The position numbers and the translations under genes are program-made. A DNA stretch of 64,000 nt from Hansfordia pulvinata (taxonomy: Eukaryota; Ascomycota; Sordariomycetes; Xylariales): NCBI GenBank assembly GCA_006538405.1, contig BJKQ01000016.1:310001-374000 (forward strand), written 5' to 3'. Each line of letters opens with the position of its first letter. The first letter of the stretch is position 1. The notes beneath the pieces are model-generated. The model saw nothing but the letters and a program-made list of their open reading frames with translations, was not told where the DNA came from and made no database searches. This document shows, one piece after another, positions 11,808-20,305 of the stretch.

Positions 11808-13771
11808 TCAAAGCCGCGAGGCGGCCAGCCGGTCGTACCTGACGACGGCCTGGCACAGGACGCGGGCGCCGAGGGCGCAGTCGGCGGCGCTGGTCCACTC
11901 CTCCGGGTGGTGGCTGACGCCGCCGCGGCTGGGCACGAAGACCATGGCCGCGGGGCACCGGCGGCTGGCGTGGACCGTGTCGTGGCCCGCGCCACTGGTC
12001 ATGCCGCGGTGCAAGCTGGTGCTGCTGGTGCTGGTGTTGCTCCCGTCACCAGCACCACTGCCGCTCCCCGCCGCCGCCTCGACCCGGCCCTTCTCCTCCT
12101 CCTCCGACTGCAGAACGGACGCGGCCGCCTCCCGCACGCACGCGACGCAGTCCTCGTGGAACCGCGTGGCGGGCGACACGGCGTCGGTGGTCCACTCGAC
12201 GGCCAGCGGGCGGGCAGGCGGCGTCACTCCCCCTCCTCCTCCTCTGCCTCCTCCTGCGTCATCGTCGCCGTAGTCTTCCCCCCGCGCCATGGCCGCAAAG
12301 TCCGACCTGAGCTGGCGCTCGACGGCCTCGACGGCCTCGTCGCGGGGCGCGCGCACGTCGAGGCTGAAGCGCACGCGCTCCGGGACCGTGTTGGTGCTGC
12401 CGGGCTCCAGGGCCAGGACGCCCGTGGTCGCCAGGGCCCCCAGCCCCGCGGCCACGCGGTTCGAGCGCGCGATCAGCCGGGCCGCCATCAGCAGGGCGTC
12501 GGAGCGGGCCGAGAAGGGCGTCGTGCCGGTGTGTGCGGCTGCGAAGGGGGGGTTCTTCTGTTAGCTGTGATGGACCCGGAGAGGATATAGGGGGGGATTA
12601 TGGCCGTGTCAATAAAAAAGGTTCGACAAGTCTACTAGGGAAAAGGCAGGTCATGGTAGTCCACCCCTTCTTACATACCTCGGCCCTGCACGTCGATGGT
12701 GAACCACTTGTAGGCCTGGACGCCCTCCACCACGCCGATCCTCTGCCCCGCGGCCTCGAGGATGGGCCCCTGCTCGATGTGCAGCTCAAAGTGGGCGGCC
12801 ATGGGCGTGCTCTCGTGGCTGGCCGGCGTCGAGCCCAGGTACCCTATCCTCTCCAGCTCGGACCGGACCGTCGCGCCCCCCGCGCCGACCTCCCGGCACG
12901 CGTGCGCGCGCTCCACGCCGGTGGCCCCGGCCCAGACGCCCGACGACATCATCGTGATGGGGAACCGGGCTCCTTCTTCGCTGCTCCGGGGGGAGGTGGG
13001 GGTTGCGTGAGATTCGTCAGCCAACGTTGAGTTTCCCTTCGTGGATACTTGGGGTTGAAGGGGTGAAGGGGACAGCAAGCACCCCGCTCTGTTGCCTGCC
13101 TACCTGCCTGCCTAAGGTAGTTACGTACTTTGTCCAGTTGACGACGCCGACGGGGTGTTCGGTCTCGACGCCGCGGTCCCGCAGGACCCGCAGCATCTCG
13201 ACCCCCGCGTGGACGCCGAGGATGCCGTCGTAGCGCCCCGCCGCCGGCTGCGTGTCGAGGTGGGAGCCGGCGAAGATGGGCGCCGCCCCGGCCCCCGGCG
13301 GCCCGGCCTGACCGCGAAGATGTTGCCCATCTGGTCCACCGTTACCCGGCAGCCCAGCGCCTCGGTCGTCCGCACGAACCAGTCGCGGGCCTGCTTGTCC
13401 GCGTCCGAGAGCGCCAGCCGCGCCATCCCCGTCTCCGTCTCGCCGCTGTCGACACGTGTGCGGTGGTGCCACTGTCAGCGCAAGACAAGACAAGACAAGA
13501 CAAGAAAGAAAGCGCGGAGCTGTGGCGGGGTCGTGCGATTGTGTCTCTGAACTTACCTGCCCCACCTCTTCCCCGTGCCAAACTCGCAGGTGCGGTGGAG
13601 GTCATTCATCATGCGGTCTTGGTCGACTGTGAGCTCGGCAATGTCGGAGTCCCGCATGTCAACAGTGCGTATGCGGAGCGGTCCGGCCGTCGAAAAGGCT
13701 CGGAGCGGCCGCGCCCAGCACGGGGACGGCAGCCTCGCCCGGGTCAGTCGCCGAGCGATGTTGGAAGCCAT
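11808..13771 (-). CDS. M20-family N-carbamoyl-L-amino-acid hydrolase / ureidopropionase-like amidase, one frame slip
   Basis: The family hydrolyses N-carbamoyl amino acids, allantoate or beta-ureidopropionate to amine, CO2 and ammonia using two metal ions. Exons on the minus strand are 13771-13557, 13445-13129, 12980-12679 and 12538-11808. Splicing restores NWTNEEGARFPITMM (metal-binding Glu) and AAHTGTTPF exactly across junctions. Other motifs are GSHLDTQ (metal His/Asp), GRYDGILGV, HIEQGPILE, PGSTNTVPERV and SGAGHDTVHASRRCPAAM near the C terminus. Between IFAVRPGR and GAGAAPIFAGSHLDTQ the frame slips by -1 at a C run at 13292-13296 (+ strand); one extra base gives about 521 aa. The N terminus (MASNIARRLTRARL..) is Arg-rich and lacks acidic residues, like a mitochondrial presequence. 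It is divergent from the diaminopropionate ammonia-lyase gene. The substrate cannot be decided from sequence alone. Confidence 0.87.
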
Positions 13772-14439
13772 GGCAGCAGAATCGCGATCAAGACAGTGGC
13801 TCGAGAAAGAAGTTCCCTTGGAGGGCTGGGCTGGGGAGATGGTCAGGATCCGGATGTTTGCGGTGCTTGCGTTGCGGTTCCAGGTTATAATGAGGCGGCG
13901 CGCGGTGCTCGGCGCTCGGAGTCGGAGTCGGCCGGCGACTCTTACTACTGCCCGCCTTACCAGAGCGACTGTGGAGAAGGAAGAGCCCTCCGCACGCCAC
14001 CGCCCACCGCCCACCGCCCATCGCCTCTCGGGTTCCGGGATCGGGCCCGCATCACCGCGGAATGTCTGCACCTGCGCCGGACCTGGCCTCGGCCAGCGCG
14101 CCCTCCGTCACCGGCGCCCATTGTCACCATCATCTCGGCTCGTGGCGTCGAGAAAAATCACCCTGCCGGCGTAGATATCCACCAAGGAGATTGACTACGC
14201 CAGCCCGGCTCTCGGCCCTCGGCGTCTACGTGGGCCCTGCATCTCGACCCTGGATCGCCTCTTTCACAGCCAGAGAGGCGCATCTGCCGGCACTCTCAAG
14301 TAGAGCGACTGCGGTCTACAATTTCCCTCCTGGAGCGATTGCGATTTGCAACTTGCCTCCTCTGAGCTAAACATTTCTTGACTGCAGTCTTCTCACCAGC
14401 CCATCCTCCGCCAGCCATCACAACTCCACGGCGCACACA
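13772..14439. promoter_or_regulatory. Shared bidirectional promoter region of hydrolase and ammonia-lyase genes
   Basis: This 668-bp gap separates the start codons of the divergent M20 hydrolase and diaminopropionate ammonia-lyase genes, so it must hold both promoters. It contains CCACCGCC repeats near 13999-14026. I see no TATA box at a convincing distance. Co-regulation is inferred from arrangement only. Confidence 0.55.
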
Positions 14440-15699
14440 ATGGCAAACGCGGCCGGCCTGCTGCCGGTGTTCCTCAACGGGAATGCCCGCCCCCTCCTCG
14501 AGGACGCAAGCCGAGACATCCCCCTGTCCGAGATACGGTCCTTCCACGCCGCCCTGCCAGGCTACGCGCCCACCCCGCTGCGCGAGCTCCCGCCCGAGAC
14601 CGCCGCCCAGCTCGGGGTGCGCGCCGTGCTCGTCAAGGACGAGAGCGCGCGCCTGGGCCTCCCGGCCTTCAAGATCCTGGGCGCGTCCTGGGGCGCCTAC
14701 CGCGCCATCAACGCCCTCCTCGCGGCCGACCCCGACCCCGACCCCGCCGCCGCCACCAACACCAACACCACCAACACCACAGCCACGCCCTTGTCCTGGG
14801 AGGAGACCGCGGCGAGGGCCGCGGAGCGCGGCGTCCGCCTCTTCGCCGCCAGCGAGGGCAACCACGGGCGGGCGCTGGCGGCGGTCGCGCGCATGATGGG
14901 GCTCCGGTCGCGCATCTACATGCCCGCGGGCGTCACGGGCGACGCGGCGCGGCTCGTGGCGTCGGAGGGCGCCGACGTCCGGGTCAGCGAGCTCGACTAC
15001 GACGGCGCGGTGGGCGAGGCTGCTGAGGCTGCTGCTGCCGCTGCCGGGGCCGCCGAGGGGCCGGCCCTCCTGGTGCAGGACTGCGCGTTCGAGGGGTACG
15101 CGGAGATCCCGCGCTGGATCGTCGAGGGCTACACCACCATGCTGTCCGAGGTCGACGAGCAGCTGCTGGCCCGCCGGGACGGCCTCGACGCCGTGGCGGA
15201 GTCGGCGGCGGCGACGGCGGCGGCGCCCGGCCTGGTCGTCTGCCCCGTCGGCGTCGGCTCGCTGGCGCACGCGGTGGTGCGGTACTGCAAGTCGGCCGCC
15301 CGCGCCGGCGGCCCCCTCCGCGCCGTGGCCAGCGTCGAGCCCGCGTCCGCGCCCTGCCTCAGCCTCAGTCTCCAGCGCGGCGGCCCCGCGTCGGTGCGCA
15401 CCGGCCGGACCATCATGGACGGGCTGAACTGCGGCACGGTGTCCGCGGACGCGTACGGGGACCTCGAGGCCGGCGTGGACGCGTGCGTCTGCGTGGACGA
15501 CGAGGAGGCGCACCGGGCCGTCGGGGACCTGGCGGACCAGGGCATCGACAGCGGTCCCTGTGGGGCTGCCACGCTCGCGGCTCTCCGGAAGCTCGCGGAG
15601 GAGGGGAACCGGCCAGCGTGGCTGACGGGAGATACGGTCGTGGTGCTGCTCAATACGGAGGGTTCGAGGAGTACTAATAAGGGTTTTCGGAGCGAGTGA
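14440..15699 (+). CDS. Diaminopropionate ammonia-lyase-like PLP enzyme
   Basis: This is a single-exon, 419-aa fold-type II PLP enzyme. Bacterial diaminopropionate ammonia-lyase converts 2,3-diaminopropionate to pyruvate and two ammonia. Evidence: ESARLGLPAFKILG with the expected PLP-binding Lys at residue 78; SEGNHGRALAAVARMMG at about 138-154, where N-H-G is the phosphate/PLP loop; the family signature VQDCAFEGYAEIPRWIVEGY; a Gly-rich CPVGVGSLAHAVV loop; and a C-terminal LLNTEG. As I recall the bacterial enzyme, the residue before GNHG is a catalytic Asp, whereas here it is Glu. An Asp/Pro/Thr-rich insertion follows residue 96. The ATG at 14440 follows a CT-rich leader and gives the expected length. 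It is divergent from the M20 hydrolase gene. Some other threonine-dehydratase-like deaminase is the alternative. Confidence 0.88.
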   Translation: MANAAGLLPVFLNGNARPLLEDASRDIPLSEIRSFHAALPGYAPTPLRELPPETAAQLGVRAVLVKDESARLGLPAFKILGASWGAYRAINALLAADPDPDPAAATNTNTTNTTATPLSWEETAARAAERGVRLFAASEGNHGRALAAVARMMGLRSRIYMPAGVTGDAARLVASEGADVRVSELDYDGAVGEAAEAAAAAAGAAEGPALLVQDCAFEGYAEIPRWIVEGYTTMLSEVDEQLLARRDGLDAVAESAAATAAAPGLVVCPVGVGSLAHAVVRYCKSAARAGGPLRAVASVEPASAPCLSLSLQRGGPASVRTGRTIMDGLNCGTVSADAYGDLEAGVDACVCVDDEEAHRAVGDLADQGIDSGPCGAATLAALRKLAEEGNRPAWLTGDTVVVLLNTEGSRSTNKGFRSE

Positions 15700-16584
15700 A
15701 CGAGGCTGCGTGCAGTGGCTGACTCGCGCGATTGAAGTTGCTTTTGATAGCTTCGGCGAGGGCCTTGCCTGGATCTTGACATGGTTGGCCATCATGCTGG
15801 CTTCGCCTTGCTGGTAGTGCGCGTGTTGGTCACGCTCAGAAACAAGTTCGTTTTTGGCTGATCCTGTCCATCGCAAAAGAGGGGATCGGTGATATTGCGC
15901 GTGAAGATGGATGCTGGAACGGCCGGCGGGCCTGCACCGGATGGAGGGGTTCTTGCTCGGTTGGTGGGGTAGCCAGCAGACATGCAATTGAAGTCCCCAG
16001 ACCTCGTAGCTGGGACTGAACTGAATACCTGCTTTGATCTCAAAACCGCAATGTAAGGTGTGTCGAGACGAAGAGGTCTTGTTCTTCTTGAAATTCTTAC
16101 CGTTTCTGCCACTTGATACCTGAGTGCCACTTTCATGGCCAACTTCGAGCTCCTGCCCACTCGGAGTGATTCGCACCGGGCAGTCGCTCCTGCCTCGGAC
16201 GCTCGCACACAGATATGGGTCTACCGGCAATACGGGCGGCGGGCGTGGCGGGGCACAGACACAACGCAGTCTAGCCCAAAGAGGGCCTATCAGCTGCAGA
16301 TCGGCTTATCGCACCCAGCCCACAATTTTTTCTCCCGTGCATCTCGTCCTGTCTCGTCGCATTCACTTCTTGCCCAACCCAGCGCTTTCGTTTGCTCCGG
16401 CTCTCGACCCAATTCTCAACCACCCGCCTCTGTCCATAATCCCTCTCCGGCTGAACTCTGAATTGAGCCAATGCCCGGTCCTCCCGCCTGGCTTTTCTCC
16501 AACAACAGCGCCCTTTCCTCGGCCACTGCCCCCGCCGCCTCGCCCGACCACCCAGAAAACAACACCCACGACGGCAATTCCAGC
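15700..16584. other. Intergenic and 5' leader of SRP40-like gene
   Basis: This holds the 3' end of the ammonia-lyase transcript and the promoter of the next gene. The last 250 bases are C/T-rich, as is common in fungal 5' leaders. An upstream ATG at 16471 is in frame with the SRP40-like protein and would add 38 Pro/Ser/Asn-rich residues. No separate gene was recognised. Confidence 0.5.
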
Positions 16585-17796
16585 ATGGCCAAAAAGTCCA
16601 AGATCTCTGCCAAGGCGGAGACCTCCTCGCAGGCTCCGCCTGCCCCGCTGATGGACCTCGTCGAGTCATTCCTATCCGACCAGGGCTTCAGCAAGGCCCA
16701 CAGCGAGTTCAAGAAGCACCGCGCCGACAAGGGCTGGAAGGCCGACAAGAAGTCCAAAGACCAATCGCAGTCGCTCGTGGCGGTCTACCAGAACTGGGAG
16801 GCGTCTTCAGACAAGGATGCTGCCTCTTCAAAGAAGACGGCCAAGAAGGCAGCCAAGAAGGAGGAAAGCTCTGACAGCGACAGCAGCTCTGACGACTCTG
16901 ACAGCTCCAGCGAGGGAGATGTCTCCATGACGGACGCCCCGGCTGCCAAGGCTTCTCAGTCGTCGGATGAGTCTTCGGACAGCTCCAGCTCCAGCTCCAG
17001 TGACAGCTCGGATTCCAGCGACAGCGACAGTGACAGCGACGACGAGAAAAAGCCCGCCGTCACCAAGACATCTGTCACTGTCACTTCCACCAAGCCCAAC
17101 CCCTTGAAGCGCAAGGCCGAATCTGACAGCGACAGCTCGTCTTCATCTTCTTCTTCGTCAGACTCGGACTCGGATTCGGACTCGTCCGACTCCAGCTCGG
17201 AGGACGAGAAGCCCAAGACCAAGAAGACCAAGACCGCCGCCAGCTCCGACTCGGATTCGTCCGACTCGAGCTCCTCAGACTCAAGCTCTGACTCTTCCGA
17301 CTCGGACTCAGACTCGGACTCCGAGGCTGAAGTCAAGGTGGCTGCCGCCGTCCCGCTGCCTGACTCCGACTCGAGCGACTCGAGCTCCGATTCCGACTCG
17401 GATTTCGACAACGACAAGAAAAAGAAGAAGAAGAAGGCCACAAAGGATGATGGATCTGACACCTCGGCCACCCTGGAGAAGACATCCCCCGCGCTGGACC
17501 TGCCCAACCCGCCTCTGCCCCCAGACTTCACCAAAGCCAACAACCGGGGCAAAAATGGCAAGCCGGAGAGAACCCAGAACGTCCCGTTTTCTCGCATCAA
17601 GGCGGACGTCGTTGTTGACCCCAGACTCTCGTCCAATGCCTATGTGTCCCACGCCTACGGCGACAAGGCCCACGAGGACCTCATCGTCACCCGCGGGAAG
17701 GGCTTCACCAAAGAGAAGAACAAGAAGAAGCGCGGCGCCTACCGAGGAGGCGCCCTCGACGTCGGAAAAGTCAATAGCATCAAGTTCGATGACTAG
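16585..17796 (+). CDS. SRP40/Nopp140-like nucleolar protein (LisH N terminus, SRP40 C-terminal domain)
   Basis: Nopp140/SRP40 proteins are acidic, heavily phosphorylated nucleolar chaperones linked to snoRNP and ribosome biogenesis. The N terminus has a LisH-like segment (LMDLVESFLSDQGFSKAHSEFKKHR). A long Ser/Asp/Glu tract follows, broken by Lys-rich islets (EKKPAVTK, KPKTKKTKTAA) and offering many casein-kinase-2-type sites. The C-terminal SRP40 domain runs from NVPFSRIKADVVVD through AYGDKAHEDLIVTRGKGF to GALDVGKVNSIKFDD. The start at 16585 has a purine at -3 and gives MAKKSK; an in-frame ATG at 16471 is the alternative. The TAG stop at 17794-17796 is followed by 81 in-frame sense codons, described separately. 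Confidence 0.88.
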   Translation: MAKKSKISAKAETSSQAPPAPLMDLVESFLSDQGFSKAHSEFKKHRADKGWKADKKSKDQSQSLVAVYQNWEASSDKDAASSKKTAKKAAKKEESSDSDSSSDDSDSSSEGDVSMTDAPAAKASQSSDESSDSSSSSSSDSSDSSDSDSDSDDEKKPAVTKTSVTVTSTKPNPLKRKAESDSDSSSSSSSSSDSDSDSDSSDSSSEDEKPKTKKTKTAASSDSDSSDSSSSDSSSDSSDSDSDSDSEAEVKVAAAVPLPDSDSSDSSSDSDSDFDNDKKKKKKKATKDDGSDTSATLEKTSPALDLPNPPLPPDFTKANNRGKNGKPERTQNVPFSRIKADVVVDPRLSSNAYVSHAYGDKAHEDLIVTRGKGFTKEKNKKKRGAYRGGALDVGKVNSIKFDD

Positions 17797-18042
17797 AAGT
17801 CTCGACCGACTGCCTCTGAGGCTGAAAAGGCGAAAGTCAACACCAAGCAATCCCCTACCGGCCCGCACGCCGCCTCAAGCTTGACCAAGGCGCCCAAGTC
17901 GCAGAAGAGCGGAACCAGCAAGCCCAACAACAACCAGTCCAAGACCAACAAGCGAAACTGGACCTCGCGCAATGCTCAGTCGCGCAATGCCAAGGGACGC
18001 GGAGGCCGTGCCCATCCACCCCCTCGGAGTATCGGGAAGTGA
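17797..18042 (+). other. In-frame open extension after the SRP40-like stop codon (readthrough candidate)
   Basis: After the TAG at 17794 the same frame stays open for 81 codons to a TGA at 18040-18042. The encoded segment is basic and low in hydrophobic residues: KSRPTASEAEKAKV, then a KAPKSQKSGTSK section, NNNQSKTNKRNW, and RNAKGRGGRAH near its end. Third positions are about 70 percent G or C, with AAC/AAG/ACC/GCC codons dominating, like the upstream gene. Possible readings are stop-codon readthrough, a recently truncated C terminus, a sequencing error in the stop codon, or chance. The SRP40 domain already looks complete before the TAG. Confidence 0.45.
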
Positions 18043-20305
18043 AGCGTTCTTTTCGAAGCGACAGGAGATCTCGGCACTGCGATAGAGTACCGAAGACTCC
18101 CACGGCGTGCATGCGACGCAGGTGCTCTGGATTCGCGGAATGGAAAAAGGCGTGCGCTGCTGGTTGATTGACTCCTGGCGTTTGTACAGATTTGGTTTGC
18201 CTCTGTTTCATTGCCGATGTGTCTTGCACTCGAGGCAGAGGACCCGGCTAGGAGATCAGCGATCCGCGCTCGCAGTTTTGCCCTGCCAACGCCAGCACTC
18301 GGTCTTGATACCACGGTGAGGCCGTTTAGATGATAGAAAAGAGTTCGGAACTTTGTTACTGTTAAAAAAAAAAAGACTAATTCATAAGCTTGAATGACCT
18401 GTCCGATGTGCAGACGACCGGAGCTGCGATGTGATTGCGACGATGTACGGAAACAGATCCGAATCAACCTCGAGCGACATAAAAGCAGCGCCACTGCAGG
18501 ACTAGCTTCTGACCCGGCAATTCCTGTGCAAGGGAAGGGGTCCATTACTGGGCTGTTGAATTAGGAGAGGCACAGATTAATCGCCTGTGACAGTCTCTCG
18601 TATGCTCATCTCTCCCAATTTTCCACTTTTGCCCTGCCCCTCTGTCGCTGAATCAGCATCGACAGCGATGCCTCTCACATCACCGGTTGCGCCTCTTAGC
18701 GAGCTCTCGCGATGCCCTAGACATAGTTGCCGTGTTGCACTCACATGATGCCGGTGGTCTGCTGGCTCCCCCTCCGTGGCGTGACCCCCGCCAACGGGGC
18801 GCACCGCGAGGCTGACTATTAAGACGGTGGCGTCACGAGGCGGTTCTCCGCTTGCGGTCACCAAGACGCCGGTCACCAAGACGGGATCAAGGGCTGCCAA
18901 GGAGCTGTCGCGTGGCGGGCGGGTGGGCTCTGTCGCGCCTTGGTGGCACAAGGGCGGACCAGAGTTGTGAAAGGAAACATGCTACCAAGGTAGGTCTGGT
19001 AGCTGCGGCTTCTTAAGGGGTCCCTCCTGTACGCGTCAGGGGGTCTTTGTTTGCCCATTCAGAGTACGCTGCGTAATAACTGACTGCTGCGGATCCTTGA
19101 GTCCTGTTCTGAAGCTCTCTCCTGTCCAAACCAGGGGCCTTTGTTTGCTCGTCCAGTAAACTGCGTAATAATAGATTGCTGCGGCTTCTGATATCCGGTT
19201 TCAAGGGTCCTTCCTATCCCACGTCAAGGGCCTCTGTTTGCTCATTCGGAGCAGACTGCGTGACAAGGAGGTCTGCAGGCCGGCCCCACTTACTCGCACG
19301 TCCGGACTGCTGGGTCGGCCCGGATCTGTGACGAGGGCACGAGGAGCATGGTTGCTTCGGAATAAGTAGAACGCATGGTTGCTTCGGCGCGAGGGCCCTT
19401 TTTGTCGACTGCATGCCACCGCAGGCAGGTTGCTGGCATGGCCCAGGCTTGTGGGAAGAGGCAGCTCATGGCGAGATTGCGCCCTGCGGTGCGCCTTGGA
19501 GCTGGCGCGGGGCTTGGACGGATAAGCGGCTGCGATACGGCCCTACCCTGCGCGGATCCCAGCCAATGAACATTTGGGGTACCCTGAGAGAGGGCTGTGC
19601 CTGAGGGCAAGCCCGCACTGAGGGTCACCTGCCACAAGTCCTTGCGTTGTACTTGAGGCAGCCTGGAGTCGAGCTCGAGGTCCAGCTTCCGATAGTAATG
19701 GAAAGAGCTTCCGTGATCTCAATGCATGTGGAGGCAAGCACGGCGCGGCGGGAGCTGCCTGAATCCAGCAACAAATACCGAGCCAGATCGGGGCTGCGGT
19801 GGAGCTACACCGACCCGAGGTAACGGCCCTGCGCCGGCCAGCCTGCCCCAGGCGATGGACTCAGTCTCGAGATGCGGTTGCAAGTACCCACCTTTGGCTG
19901 AAACCCCGCCTCGTCCTGCCCAGCCCAGAAACAAGTACATACGCGGATGATATCCGGCAGGCGCACGTTGGATTGGGTACTTCACCCCAGGTACCACAGA
20001 GCTGGGCCGGCAAGCTGGATCCATCTCAAGAACCTTACCTTACATAAGGCAATGCTTCCAGCTCTGGCCGACGTGCAACCTCCCTACCTCCTTCTGTCCC
20101 TCTCCCACCGCCGCATCGCCAACCAGCTCGTCCGCTAGCTTCGCCCGAGGCGCAGTCGATTTCGCCTTGCCGTCACACCCATCCCGATGCGCCCTAGCAG
20201 CTAGCTCGGACAAAGACTGGTGCTGTTTGCGGCCACTCTAGTCGCACACTCTTACACGGACCGCAACCAATATCAACTGTTCCCGCTTCCCCTCCCTCGT
20301 TCTCC
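18043..20305. other. Intergenic, contains a degenerate tandem repeat
   Basis: No gene was recognised. An A run lies near 18365-18374, a three-copy repeat at 19002-19263, and GCATGGTTGCTTCGG occurs twice near 19347 and 19373. The right end should contain the promoter of the adenosine-deaminase-family gene. Confidence 0.5.
19002..19263. repeat. Three-copy degenerate tandem repeat, unit about 84-92 bp
   Basis: Three diverged copies begin at about 19002, 19086 and 19178. Each starts GCTGCGG, contains a TTTGTTTGC or TCTGTTTGC block about 50-60 bases later and ends with CTGCGT followed by AATAA or GACAA. Copies differ by substitutions and small indels, so this is an old duplication. Nothing suggests that it is coding. 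Confidence 0.75.

Noticed and set aside
14296..16230. 644-codon open frame on the minus strand
   Set aside because: It is antisense to the ammonia-lyase gene, whose codon bias (G/C at third positions) keeps the opposite strand free of stops. The product is low-complexity Arg/Gly/Ala with no domain.
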